From Chrysomallon squamiferum (lineage: Eukaryota; Mollusca; Gastropoda; Neomphalida; Peltospiridae): 61,612 bases of DNA. The notes below the pieces were generated by a model. That model was not told the origin of the DNA. It ran no database searches and was given only the letters and a program-made list of their open reading frames with translations. The stretch is from the NCBI GenBank assembly GCA_012295275.1, contig CM022677.1, forward strand, positions 1,955,764 to 2,017,375, read 5' to 3'. Numbering within the stretch: the stretch's first letter is position 1; each line of letters starts with the position of its first letter. A program made the position numbers and the translations under genes. This document shows positions 36,927-49,624 of the stretch, one piece after another.

Positions 36927-37093
36927 ATGAAAGTTTCAGGAAGATGAGCAGTTCTAGGGTTCAGCTTGTGTACACGACAGTTCATCCTGTCAGTAAGAAA
37001 CAAAAACTAAAAGTTCTGAACAGAAAAGATGATTGTTCTGGACACCTGTTTATTTCTGAAAGGTTTTCTTTCGTAGTTCCAAATGTTTGTTAA
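36927..37093 (+). CDS. Candidate 3' exon of the BIR gene
   Basis: A strong acceptor (TTTGATTTTATTTTCAG) precedes a frame reading DESFRKMSSSRVQLVYTTVH to a stop at 37091-37093. If the BIR exon is spliced at TCC T|GTTAGG (five bases before the better GTTAGT donor), the frame joins to give YESFRKMSSS and a C-terminus extended by about 54 residues. If the GTTAGT donor is used, the stop TAG is already included and this is 3' UTR. The peptide shows no RING cysteines or other known domain. Confidence 0.35.
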
Positions 37094-39072
37094 ACTGAAA
37101 AATGACTAAAAATATAATTACTAAGATTAAGATTACAACAGCCTGTTGATACTGAAATTACTTAATATTAAACAGGATGCATCCTTCGTTATTAACATTT
37201 TAATTCTTCACAATTAAATTGATTTAAAGTAAACTTATTATTTGTAATGTTAAAGAAATACTAAGTATATATGATACAATTTAAATTTGAAATATTCTAA
37301 ATGTTGTCATCTAAAAATTGATAAATGTTTAGATCAAGTTAGAAACTGTTTTTCTCAATTTAATTTACACTCATTGTTATCAGAAAAACAACAATGAAGG
37401 AATGGCACATTTTAATGAATGAATATTTAATTTTCGTGATGTTTTAGAAATTAATATTCTGCACAAATGATACATTTAAATAAACAAAATAAAATGCTAT
37501 GTCAGTAATGTGTAATATTCACTGTAAATGTTGTTATTAATCAGATAAATCAGATTGTTTGTTTATTAAATCATTTCAGTTAATATTCTTAGTTGTTTTC
37601 TCATTTATTTATTTTACAGATTCATTTAGTAAATTAAACTTGGTATTTCTGTTAATGTAGCCTGCTAGTATTTAAATATTAAACAGGATGCATTTTACTG
37701 GGGAGTGGTTATTTTATCTTTGGTTATTAACATTTTATTTCATCAGAATTAAGTCAAATTTAAAGCAATTTTATTTGATCAGAATTAAGTCAAATTTAAA
37801 GCAATTTTATTTGATCAGAATTAAGTCAAATTTAAAGCAATTTTATTTGTAATGATAGAGAATTAGTGAGTGAATATAATATAATTTACTTAATTTATTT
37901 TACACAATAATAATAATAATAAAAAACATCATCATCATCGTAATAAATCGTGTGTTACAAAGTAAACGCCTCTTTAAATATACAAATATTTGAAATAAAT
38001 TATTAAATTTGTACTATTGTTTATTGTAATTTTATTTTTGTTTTTCATCTGATTTTTGTTTTCTCTAAAATTATGTTTCATTTGCATGAAGATCTCCTAT
38101 AAACTGAATATAGCTATGTAATTAATGCTTTTAATTTATTGATGTATGATATCATTGATATGTTTGTAAATAAAGGTTTCAAATAGTACAGTATGTGTGT
38201 ACGTGTGTTTATTTTTTATTTTTTATGATTAATTATTTATGTACACACATACTGTATTATTATAGATTATAGATATGTGTAGGTGTTTGTGTGTGTGTGT
38301 GGCTGTGTGTTCTGTTTATTCAGTTTTCATGAATAACTATTATAAACATCAATGTGACAATGATGCACATAAAGAAATGTAAGAAGAAAACAGAAATTGA
38401 TAATAAAACTGGTATTTTTGTATGATGTGTTAGTTTGTTATAACTTAACAATTTTTATATAAGAAGAAAACAGAAATTAATAATAAAACTGGTATTTTTG
38501 TGTGATGTGTTAGTTTGTTATAATTTAACAATTTTTATATAAGAAGAAAACAGAAATTAATAATAAAACTGGTAGTTTTGTATGATCTGTTTGTTTGTTA
38601 TAATTTAACAATTTTTATATAACTAAAAAAATTAATAATAAAACTAGTAGTTTTGTAGAATTTGTCAGTTTGTAATAATTTAACATTTTTTATCTTGGAG
38701 TTTCAAATGTTAGTTTTGTTACTTTGTACTGATATAGAAATTTTATTTGAGACAATAAAACTTTTTCTCACTGTTCATTTATGTTAGTTTGTTTTTTAAT
38801 TAAAAAGTTTCTATCTTATTAAAACAAGAAAGCAGAAATTAATAATAAAACTAGTAGTTTTGTAGTACATATTAGTCTGTAATAATTTAATAGTAGTTTA
38901 TCTAACTAAAACAATTAATAATAAAACTATTGGTTTTGTAGAATTTGTCAGTTTGTAATAATTTAACATTTTTTATCTTGGAGTTTCAAATGTTAGTTTT
39001 GTTACATTTTTAGTCTGATATAGAAATCATTTTTAGTGAAAAGTTTATTTCATTTTAGTGTTTGGTTGTTTT
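37094..39072. other. Gene-free stretch with local tandem repeats
   Basis: AT-rich. Contains three copies of a ~36-bp unit (37742-37850), ~80-bp repeats built on GAAGAAAACAGAAATTAATA and ATAAAACTGGTATTTTTG (38375-38700, with two degenerate copies at 38819-38990), and a palindrome at 38187-38256. No coding exon was found. Confidence 0.6.
38187..38256. repeat. 70-bp palindrome with 16-bp perfect arms
   Basis: TACAGTATGTGTGTAC at 38187-38202 and its exact inverse GTACACACATACTGTA at 38241-38256 surround 38 bp of T-rich DNA. TA at both outer ends is compatible with a miniature Tc1/mariner-type end pair or a simple hairpin. Confidence 0.8.
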
Positions 39073-39520
39073 GGAATAGTCCTCAGTTTTGTTGAAAAAA
39101 GTGTTTGGGTCATAACTTTGGGATAGTGTCATTTAAAAAGTGTATTGGTCATAGTTTTAGTCTGGGATAGTGTCACTTGAAAAGTGTATGGGTCACAGCT
39201 TTAGTCTGGAATAGTGTCACTTGAAAAGTGTATGGGTCATAGCTTTAGTCTGGAATAGTGTCACTTGAAAAGTGTATGGGTCATAGCTTTAGTCTGGAAT
39301 AGTGTCACTTGAAAAGTGTATGGGTCATAGCTTTAGTCTGGAATAGTGTCACTTGAAAAGTGTATGGGTCATAGCTTTAGTCTGGGATAGACTTTATGGG
39401 TCATCTAAGATAGTGTCACTTGAAAAGTGTATGGGTCACAGTTTTAGTCTGGGATAGTGTCACTTGAAAAGTGTATGTGTCACAACTTTAGTCTGGGATA
39501 GTGTCACTGGAAAAGTGCTG
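39073..39520. repeat. 44-bp minisatellite, ~10 copies
   Basis: Unit GGAATAGTGTCACTTGAAAA, GTGTATGGGTCATAGCTTTA, GTCT. Five internal copies are identical and the outer ones increasingly diverged, the usual picture of unequal crossing-over at the centre. Confidence 0.95.
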
Positions 39521-39845
39521 GTCTGAGTGTGTCTGGCTGACAAGTTCTGTTCTGAGAAGAGATTAGTCAGATTACATTTGCTGTTAGGATTATCACTAGG
39601 ATCAGGGTTAGTGTTGTATTAGTTTCAGGACTATGGTTATTGTTCACATTAAATTTAATTACCTATTTATCTTGAGAGATTTTTCATGTAAAACTTGAAC
39701 AGGTTTATGATGGATGTTAGGATAAAAATTCAAAAAGCTTTCATTTCCAAAAATTTAATTGATAAAGTTTATAAGTGTGAAGAGAACATTGCTGTCATTG
39801 TCTTTCTTGTCTTTATTATTAATATTGGTCCTTTCCCAACTGACA

Positions 39846-39876
<31 letters not shown>

Positions 39877-40264
39877 CATAACCTTTATTTGTATTGATAT
39901 CGCTGTTGTTACCTTTGTTTTGATATTAGTATTGTGGTTCTCATTTTCTTTGAATATGCTTGGTGTAGCTGTTATTCCTATATTGTTGTGGTTGTTGATG
40001 TCGTTGCTGTCAGTGTTCTGCTCATATCACTATGATTGTTATTAGTAAATTGTCATAATTATCATCCGGTGTTCTGTTAATATTGTTGTGGTTGTTCTCA
40101 TTTTGCTGTGTTTAGGGTAACTGTTATTTTTATCATTTCGGTTAATATTATTGTTTACGTCTGTACTGTTAATCATAATGTTGTTATTGTGCATTTGGTC
40201 TTTTCAGTCACTGTTACTGTCAGTGTTGCTATTGAAGTTGTTTCTGGTATTTGTTGTTTTTGTC
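39521..40264. other. Gene-free, TTG/GTT-rich
   Basis: Low-complexity DNA rich in GTT and ATT triplets. The 116- and 150-residue plus-strand frames across it (39695-40560) are Val/Ile/Leu-rich translations of those triplets without family features. Confidence 0.5.
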
Positions 40265-40331
<67 letters not shown>

Positions 40332-40335
40332 CAAG
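40265..40335. repeat. Compound (TTA)n(GTA)n microsatellite
   Basis: About eight TTA units switch directly into about ten TAG units, bordering the large array that follows. Confidence 0.95.
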
Positions 40336-40375
40336 TCTGTGTTTGTATTATTTTGTAGTCAAGTCTGTCCCTGTT

Positions 40376-43283
40376 TGTTGTATGTATTGGTATTATTTTG
40401 TATTTTTGTATTTGTATGTATCTATGTGTATCTGTCCCCTGTTTGTTGTATGTATTGGTATGTAGCATGTATATGTATCTGTGTGTGTATTATTTGTATG
40501 TATTTGTATGTACGTATCTATGTGTATCTGTCCCTGTTTGTTGTATGTATTGGTATGTAGCATGTATATGTACCTGTGTGTGTATTATTTTGTATGTATT
40601 TGTATGTACGTATCTATGTATCTGTCCCTCCCTTGTTGTATGTATTGGTATGTAGCATGTATATGTATCTGTGTGTGTATTATTTGTATTATGTGTATGT
40701 CATATCTATGTATCTGTCCCTGTTTGTTGTATGTATTGGTATGTAGCATGTATATGTATCTGTGTATTATTTTGTATGTATTTGTATGTATGTATGTATC
40801 TATGTGTATTATTTGTATGTACTATCTATGTCCCTGTTTGTTGTATGTATTGGTATGTAGCATGTATATGTATCTGTGTGTGTATTATTTGTATGTATTT
40901 GTATGTACGTATCTATGTGTATCTGTCCCTGTTTGTTGTATGTATTGGTATGTAGCATGTATATGTATCTGTGTGTGTATTATTTGTATGTATTTGTATG
41001 TACGTATCTATGTGTATCTGTCCCTGTTTGTTGTATGTATTGGTATGTAGCATGTATATGTATCTGTGTGTTGTATTATTTGTATTTATTTATGTACGTA
41101 TCTATGTGTATCTGTCCCTGTTTGTTGTATGTCATTATTGGTATGTAGCATGTATATGTATCTGTGTGTGTATTATTTGTATGTACATGTATTTTTGTAT
41201 GTACGTGTGTATCTGTATTTATCTGTTTGTTTGTATGTATTGGTATGTAGCATGTATATGTATCTGTGTGTGTATTATTTGTATGTATTTGTATGTATAT
41301 CTATGTATCTGTCCCTGTTTGTTGTATGTATTGGTATGTAGCATGTATATGTATCTGTGTGTGTATTATTTGTATGTATTTGTATGTACGTATCTATGTG
41401 TATCTGTCCCTGTTTGTTGTATGTATTGGTATGTAGCATGTATATGTATCTGTGTGTGTATTATTTGTATGTATTTGTATGTACGTATCTATGTGTATCT
41501 GTCCCTGTTTGTTGTATGTATTGGTATGTAGCATGTGTATATGTGTATTATGTGTATGTCTGTCCCTGTTTGTTGTATGTATTGGTATGTAGCATGTATA
41601 TGTATCTGTGTGTGTATTATTTGTATGTACGTATCTATGTGTATCTGTCCCTGTTTGTTGTATGTATTGGTATGTAGCATGTATATGTATCTGTGTGTGT
41701 ATTATTTGTATGTATTTGTATGTACGTATCTGTGTATCTGTCCCTGTTTGTTGTATGTATTGGTATGTAGCATGTATATGTATCTGTGTGTGTATTATTT
41801 GTATGTATTTGTATGTACGTATCTATGTGTATCTGTCCCTGTTTGTTGTATGTATTGGTATGTAGCATGTATATGTATCTGTGTTTGTTGTATATGTTGG
41901 TATGTTGTATATTTTGTATTATTTGTATGTATGTACGTATCTATGTGTATCTGTCCCTGTTTGTTGTATGTATTGGTATGTAGCATGTATATGTATCTGT
42001 GTGTGTATTATTTGTATGTACGTATCTATGTGTATCTGTCCCTGTTTGTTGTATGTATTGGTATGTAGCATGTATATGTATCTGTGTGTGTATTATTTGT
42101 ATGTATCTGTCCCTGTTTGTTGTATGTATTGGTATGTAGCTATGTGTATCTGTCCCTGTTTGTTGTATGTATTGGTATGTAGCATGTATATGTATCTGTG
42201 TGTGTATTATTTGTATGTATTTGTATCTATCTGTGTATCTGTCCCTGTTTGTTGTATGTATTGGTATGTAGCATGTATATGTATCTGTGTTTGTTTATTG
42301 TATGTATTGGTATGTAGCATGTATATGTATCTGTGTGTGTATTATTTGTATGTATTTGTATGTACGTATCTATGTGTATCTGTCCCTGTTTGTTGTATGT
42401 ATTGGTATGTAGCATGTATATGTATCTGTGTGTGTATTATTTGTATGTATTTGTATGTACGTATCTATGTGTATCTGTCCCTGTTTGTTGTATGTATTGG
42501 TATGTAGCATGTATATGTATCTGTGTGTGTTTATTTGTATGTATATCTATGTGTATCTGTCCCTGTTTGTTGTATGTATTGGTATGTAGCATGTATATGT
42601 ATCTGTGTGTGTATTATTTGTATGTACGTATCTATGTGTATCTGTCCCTGTTTGTTGTATGTATTGGTATGTAGCATGTATATGTATCTGTGTGTGTATT
42701 ATTTGTATGTACGTATCTATGTGTATCTGTCCCTGTTTGTTGTATGTATTGGTATGTAGCATGTATATGTATCTGTGTGTGTATTATTTGTATGTATTTG
42801 TATGTACGTATCTATGTGTATCTGTCCCTGTTTGTTGTATGTATTGGTATGTAGCATGTATATGTATCTGTGTGTGTATTATTTGTATGTACGTATCTAT
42901 GTGTATCTGTCCCTGTTTGTTGTATGTATTGGTATGTAGCATGTATATGTATCTGTGTGTGTATTATTTGTATGTACGTATCTATGTGTATCTGTCCCTG
43001 TTTGTTTGTATTGGTATGTACTGGTATGTACCTATCTATGTGTATCTGTCCCTGTTTGTTGTATGTATTGGTATGTAGCATGTATATGTATCTGTGTGTG
43101 TATTATTTGTATGTACGTATCTATGTGTATCTGTCCCTGTTTGTTGTATGTATTGGTATGTGGCATGTATATGTATCTGTGTGTGTATTATTTGTATGTA
43201 CGTATCTATGTGTATCTGTCCCTGTTTGTTGTATGTACTGGTATGTAGCATGTATATGTATCTGTGTGTGTATTATTTGTAAC
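40376..43283. repeat. 2.9-kb minisatellite, 95/85-bp units, ~32 copies
   Basis: Unit: TGTATGTATTGGTATGTAGC, ATGTATATGTATCTGTGTGT, GTATTATTTGTATGTATTTG, TATGTACGTATCTATGTGTA, TCTGTCCCTGTTTGT (95 bp). A common 85-bp variant lacks one TATGTATTTG decamer, and a few units are rearranged (40690-40840, 41205-41240, 42100-42145, 43005-43030). Both lengths give long Cys/Tyr/Val-rich frames on the plus strand that are artefacts. The array stops 6 bp before a plus-strand splice acceptor. Confidence 0.97.
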
Positions 43284-43289
43284 TCACAG

Positions 43290-43383
43290 CACTCTCAGTG
43301 TCTGTTTTGCTGAGGCTAAGGAAGATCACTGTTGTGTTAGAACACATTGCCAAACACACAGCTCGGAAAGCCTGGATTCCAAG
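43290..43383 (+). CDS. Orphan plus-strand coding exon
   Basis: A 94-bp segment between the acceptor TTGTAACTCACAG and the donor CCAAG|GTAAATTC. One frame is open throughout (TLSVCFAEAKEDHCCVRTHC then QTHSSESLDSK), entering with one base and leaving at a codon boundary. It is Cys/His-rich and coding-like, but I do not recognise it and cannot find its neighbours: to the left is the 2.9-kb array, to the right AT-rich DNA and minus-strand exons. It could belong to an interrupted plus-strand gene or be an isolated relic. The minus strand is also open but lacks splice sites. Confidence 0.4.
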
Positions 43384-44176
43384 GTAAATTCTAAACCTAG
43401 CTAAAAAATAAATAAATAAACAAAAATAAAGGTGTTAATAATTAATGCAAATATAGAATACTAAATTGTTCAGTAGGTTGTAATATTTAATAAAATAATA
43501 AAAAATTAATAATATTATATATCCAATATTATGTAATTCAGTATGATTATATTTTAAATAAATTAATAATAATAAAAATAAATAAATAAATAAATAAATG
43601 ATAGATAGACACATGCATACATTAGATAGATACACAGAAGACAGATAGAAAGATTTATAACTAAATAAATATAAATTAAATAAAAATAATCAACTGTCTA
43701 CTAAAACTTGTTTTAAGAGCATTTTTATAAATTAACACTATAAATAAATTTATAATTATTTAAATAACTGATTCTTAAACTATTTATATTCAGAATTATC
43801 AAAGAGAACTACAGAAAGATTATATAGAATATTTTCTTTGTTTGTTATACTTCAAAAAATATTACAACTTTGACAATAATTGTTAAAAATCATAACAAAA
43901 AGAAAGAAAAAAGAAAGAAACTTGCTAATTAGGTACAAATAAGAAATTATATAAATCCACAGATTGACATACAGAAGGACAAACAGATAAGTATATATTA
44001 AGTAGAGATATAGGTATATAGACAGATTCTCAGAAAGACAAATACATTTATCTGAACACATTCAAGGAAAGAAATACAAACAGAAAAGCAGAGATAGAAA
44101 TAAAATAAATAAATAGGGAGGTAGGCAGAAAGAGAAACAGACAGATAGACTAAGACATATTTACAGACATATTTAC
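43384..44176. other. Gene-free AT-rich stretch
   Basis: AAT/TAAA and GATA-like runs. Several 60-70-residue minus-strand frames are low-complexity (Tyr/Leu/Ile-rich). No splice-flanked exon. Confidence 0.5.
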
Positions 44177-45798
44177 CTGAATATTTTTTCAAGATTTTGT
44201 CTGGCTGCTTTCAACAACAACTCCAGTTTCACAAGAAGATTAGTCAGTCGAGTCAAACTTTTTCTGTGGCTGTGGATGCATATCTTCCATGCTGTCACCC
44301 TTACTGGAAGAAAGTTTTGAAACTAATTTCTTTTCTTTTGTCAGAGTTGTTTCAGCAGTTTGTTCACTTTCTTTCTTAGACATTATTTTTACTGAACACC
44401 TCTGGCAATGGGTGGTGGTATTTCTGGTTTCTTTTCTAGTGTGTCTGGATGTTTCTTGGCACAGGAGTTTGAGTTTTCAGTGGTTGGTGTGGTGTTGTCA
44501 GTTTGTCTCAGGTCTAATGGTGGTACTGGTGTTGTTGTTGCTGACTGCTGTTTCATTTTCAATGATGTGAAACCCATGTCAGTTCTGTCAAAGTAACAAA
44601 AGAGAGAGAAAAAGAAAAATATATATTTGTGTGTGTGTGTTTATAACAAGAAACATGATGAAGAAATATAATAATAAAAAGAATTATAACTAGCTTGTAA
44701 AAACAAAAAATAATAACAATAATAATAATAATAAATAAAATATTAATAAAATAAAAGATGTAGTTAAGATTGAAAATATTAATACTATAAATTAATTAAT
44801 TAATTAGTAAATCAAAATTTAAATTAAAATTATAATAATAAAATAAATACATACACAAACGTACAATAATAATAATAATAAATATTTCTAATTCTTCAAA
44901 TAAAATGAGCAGGATCACAAAATTAAAAAATGGGTCTTACAACTGAAGTGCTGGCTGAGGCAGCTTGAATCTGTTGTCTAGGATCCTACAACAAAATATA
45001 ATATTCATTAATAAACTAAACATAAAATAAAGTGAAAGTAGCATTTTACATTATTGAAATAGTTGTAAATTCTGTAAATAAAATATTGAAATAAATTCAA
45101 AATATCTGTTTATTGTTTAATTATTCTATAATATAAGAGTGTAATGTGTGTGTTTTTGTGTGTTTTTTATTCATTAAGTTATTACCCTTTCACATTGTTA
45201 AGACTACATGTTTTGATGATCTTGTTCATCAGTCTGATGAAATGTTCTTAAGGCTGAAAGTTAAGTAACAACAAAAGTTTCTGTATTAGTAAAGGAAAGA
45301 CGTGTAAAGGAATTAAATAAAAATATTGATAACTAGGACAGTATGTTTACATTGTAAAAAGAAGCTTTACAGCATCTTAACAAAAATATTAAAACAACTG
45401 GTCTGGTAAAGTACATTGTATTTGTTGGTTTAAAAAACACTTACTTCAAGCTGGTCACTAATGACACTGCTAAAATAGACCATTTATTTAAGAACAATCA
45501 CAGCATGTTTTTTTTACTATGTTTAATATCTTAAAAGGAACTAACTATACAGATAATGCAAAGAAACCCTGTTTATAAAATATGAAGTGACACCCTTTTA
45601 AACAAGCAACTAAAACTATTTTTCTAATATACATCTTTCCACAACCCCCCAAAAAAATATACAAACATATACCATAATAAATAAACATATACCATAATGT
45701 TATATATATCAGGACAATCAGCTAGATTGTTAAATAACCTTATACCAGTCTGTGTAGCAGATCCACATGTTGCAGATCAGGCACCATAAACATAAGCA
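44177..45798 (-). CDS. Five candidate exons of an unrecognised minus-strand gene
   Basis: In transcript order: (45746..45798), with LMFMVPDLQHVDLLHRL in one frame; (45445..45469), acceptor CTATTTTAG, donor GAA|GTAAGTG; (44941..44985), acceptor TTTTGTTGTAG, donor GTT|GTAAGAC; (44400..44584), acceptor TTACTTTGACAG; (44177..44303), acceptor TTCTTCCAG, donor CAG|GTAAATATG. Exons 2-4 share one frame across both junctions: VSLVTSLK, then ILDNRFKLPQPALQL, then TDMGFTSLKMKQQSATT, a Thr/Pro-rich segment ending EKKPEIPPPIARG and a stop. A different frame in the same DNA (MSKKESEQTAETTLTKEKK, 44200-44380) is also coding-like, as is the helical LTRLTNLLVKLELLLKAAR in the last exon. Exon 1 to 2 phases do not agree. 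No family recognised. Splice sites are convincing; the exact protein is not. Confidence 0.4.
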
Positions 45799-46399
45799 CT
45801 AACAAAAATAGTTTTGTATAAATGGAATAAAAAATATACATTATAACTTTAGAAATGTGCTGTTTAATGGTTCAATAAACCTAATGTAATTCATTGGCCT
45901 TAAAGTTCCACCAAATCATTAACAACTGGATTTTAGAGAAATCATTAAATAATTATTTTATTATGTGAGTCATGTTTCACTTCTTAGGCAGAGAAGTAAT
46001 TTTATTCCTCAGATTATTTAGTGACAGCACCTTTCCTCACAATATAGAGATTGTTATTTATTGTCATCTTAGAATAGATGCCTCACAGGAAACAACATGC
46101 CACCTGTCTGTACATAATGTGTTTAAAAGAAAATGACATATTCAGTCAGTAAACAAAAACAATATTAATTTTTTAAATATTTAATTACTAGTTTAATCTT
46201 AAAAGCCCCTAGTGCTTGTACAAACTTCAATCTGCGTTTATCAGTAGCTCCACCCATATGTGGGTAAGCTTAGTGAGTACATCTCAAGTAAGGCTAAAGT
46301 TGTGAGCACATATCACTAAAGGGAGGTAACTCTAATTGACATAATTTTTACTTTGCCGAGTAAACTCCTCCCACTTCCGATGACACATCATGGTTTATG
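45799..46399. other. Intron or intergenic, no feature
   Basis: AT-rich. A short GTAGCTCCACCCA motif at 46243 is loosely the inverse of GGGCGGAGCTAC at 1149, which may hint at a dispersed short repeat. Nothing else is supported. Confidence 0.4.
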
Positions 46400-46660
46400 T
46401 CACGTGACCTTATTATGTCACCCATATTATATATATAAAGAAAGTGATGTTACCACAATCTTTTGTAGATGAATCTGGAATCGGAAAGTACTGCTGTGGA
46501 ACCTCCAAAAACACTGAGATTTGATCCCACGATCTCACACACGTGAACCTGCTGACAAGAAACATTAAAGTTTCAGCTTGGTTCTGTACTTCACAAGCTG
46601 TGTGAGGGCGGGGCAGACAGCCAGCGTGCTGGGGACTAGGGCAGGGGGTGTTTTTATTTC
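46400..46660 (+). promoter_or_regulatory. Possible core promoter with TATA box and E-box
   Basis: CACGTGAC at 46401, a TATA element (TATATATAAAG, 46430-46440), then 30-40 bp later TTTTGTAG and an ATG opening a 25-codon frame (46469-46546, MNLESESTAVEPPKTLRFDP). A GC-rich patch with GGGCGGGG follows at 46606. GATCCCACGATCTCACACACG could instead be the inverse of a tRNA-type B box in an old SINE. Weak: could be a retroelement internal promoter. Confidence 0.3.
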
Positions 46661-47310
46661 TTAAACTATTCTTTTTATTATTCTCTGTTACAACCTTCTA
46701 TTATGTGAATAATTTTTTTATTAGAATTATTTTTTCTTAACTTTGCTGAATAATTAAACCGCATAACTAAACAAATTAAATGAAACAAATCTAAATTCGA
46801 AAACATATCATTATTTTGTTTTATTTTCCTTTATCAACATTTTTTTAGTTTTTGTTAATGCTTTATCCATTATCATTGTTATATTCATTCTATTATTAAT
46901 GGATAACAGAGTTATTTCCCTTAGACTACTTTGTCTATGAAATTGACTAATTATTATTAGTAGTAGTAGTAGTAGTATCTCTATTTGTGTATTCTTAGTT
47001 TATTTCATATATTTAAAATGTTTCAGAATAAAAATAAGAATTTAAATTTATTAAGAAATTCTGTTTTGATATGTGAAACTACGTATATGTTATTTATTAT
47101 GATTAAAGAAAGAGAGTTTTCGGTTTCACTACGACTAAGATTGTATGTTTTCATGAAAATTTCATTTCACTGTAAAAATGTAGTATAAAAATTTCAGTTA
47201 CATATAAATACTGTTTTTCATCCATTCATGCTGACAGTTTAAATTTCACTGATATGATGATTTCTAGCACGTGGAATGTAACATCAATTCAGGTGTTTAA
47301 AAGTGTAATA

Positions 47311-47360
<50 letters not shown>

Positions 47361-49624
47361 CATCTTTCTTTCATTTTTGTTTGTTTTTATTTTTGTTGTT
47401 GATATTATTGCTAACACTATTATTATTTTTATTATTGTTATTATTGCTAATATTGGTGTTATAGCTGTTGCTTTTTATGTTGGTTAATTTTGCTTTAGGC
47501 AGAATTGATAATTTTGTGTGGAGAGAAGAAAGCAAGTTAGAGAGAGAGAGAGAAAAAGACAGAGACAGAGAAAGACAAAGAGAGAGATACAGACAGAGTC
47601 AGACAGATAGAGAGAGAAAGAGAGACAGAGACACAGATAGAGTGTCAGAGAGACAGAAAGAAAGAGTGAATCACAGAGACTGTGAAAGAAAGACTGAGAG
47701 AAATGGACACAGAGACAGAGAGACAAAGAGAGAGACTAACCATTAACAAACTACTAATCACTAACCAAATACTAACCACTAACAAAATACTAACTATTAA
47801 CAAATACTAACATTTAACAAATACTAACTCTTACTAACATCCCCTATGTGTACTGAACCTCACCGTGGTGTAGGGTGGCAACATTTCCAAAGGGAATGGC
47901 TAATTAGTACATTAATATAATAACATTTAATTGGTTAGATAGATAGACAGATAGATAGATTATGATAGATAAATAGAAATACCTACATACAGAGATAGTT
48001 ACTGAAGATAGATGAACAGGTGGATACATAGGGTATTGCTACTATTTCTAATTTTTAATACAGTGCCATTACTTTGAAAGCCCTTTCTATATACAGATAG
48101 ACAGCCAGACCAACAGAATATAGACAGAAGTGTATGTACTTAAGAATAAGTTATGACATATAAATATCTGGCTTTCTTTCTCTCTCACTCTCCAAATTAC
48201 TCATCCTTACTTACCTGCATGTTTCTATCTATCTATCTGTCTATCTATATGTTTGTTTTATTTCATCATCAATTTCTCTGGCTATTTGTCTATCTATGTA
48301 TCTGTCTGTCTGTTGATCAACCTGTGGTGTAGCTTAATCTTATTACCTGTCTAGCTAACCATTCATTCATCACTAAATCCATTTACCTATCTATCCTCTG
48401 TCTGTCTGTTTATCTATCTATCTATCTATCTATCTATATATACACACATATATATTTATATAATTATCTCTTAAAAATCATACACACAGGGCACACTTCT
48501 CTGTTTCATACAGAGGTCAATCCTGTTCTCTCTCTGTAACACACAAATACATATAACCACACCTACATATCAGTCTCTCTCAGTCTAGCCATTTATCTAT
48601 AATCTATCTAGCACACATATACACATACTCTTATTCACACATTCAGTAATATACCAATCCTCTAACATAAATACAAATAATCACTATTATGAATCTATCT
48701 ATCGATGAACTATTAATGTAGTTTATGCAGTTTGTGTGTGTGTGTGTGTGTGTCCATATATATATATATATAAACATTATTCACTCATTATTTATTTATT
48801 TATATTTAATATATTATCTCTCTATCAATCATCTTTCTCAAAAATCCACAAAAAACACAGTCTTTCACATACACATTTATATATCCATTCTCTCTAACAC
48901 AAACATATAGTTATACATACACATCAATTTATCTATGTTAATCTGTATATATCTATCTATATATGTAACTAATTATTGTCTACCTAACCTATCAATCTAT
49001 TTCTCAATCGATCAATTCATCTAACTATCTCTACATCAATCTATCTTACCCTCTCAGTTACAAATAGCACAGTCTATCTTGCAAACACACATACACACAT
49101 ATTTACATACACACTCTCTCTCTTAATATCGTATTTAATTATTTAATCTATTCTTTTTATCTATTTATCTATCTATAAATATATTTCTTTATCTATCTAT
49201 TTATGCCATATACATAAGCAACAGACTCAGTCTTTCTTACAGTCGTGCAGTATATACTGATGCCTCCTTGCATCTATCTAGCTTTTTTGTCTCTTTCAAT
49301 TTACATCTCTATCCACCCTTTTTTACACACACACACACACACACATATAGGTACATATACATACTAGTCATCTTTAAACACACAAATACATTATCATTCC
49401 TATACACACACACACACACACACACACATTCCTTAACATCTATCTATATGTCTATCAGTCTGTCTACAAATCAGTCTACCAAACTAGTAACATACCTACC
49501 TATCAGTTTATCTCTCTAGCTTATACGTCTGTTTTTCAATAACCATCTCTCAATCATATGTCCAGCTACCTGAATATCTAACTATATACTACTTCAAACC
49601 TCGCTATCTTGCTGAATGTCTGTC

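Noticed and set aside
40376-43313. Cys/Tyr/Val-rich frames of 85-208 residues in the minisatellite, resembling multi-pass membrane or cysteine-rich proteins
   Set aside because: The frames follow the 95/85-bp repeat period and occur on both strands. No unique N- or C-terminal sequence.
46469-46546. 25-codon ORF after a TATA box as a small protein gene
   Set aside because: Too short, with no conservation evidence from sequence alone; the DNA may be a SINE-like tRNA-derived fragment. Kept only as a weak promoter note.
47468-47746. Arg/Glu/Asp-rich 92-residue frame resembling a nuclear RD/RE protein
   Set aside because: It is the translation of an imperfect AGAGAC/GAGAGA repeat tract, and the opposite strand is open too.
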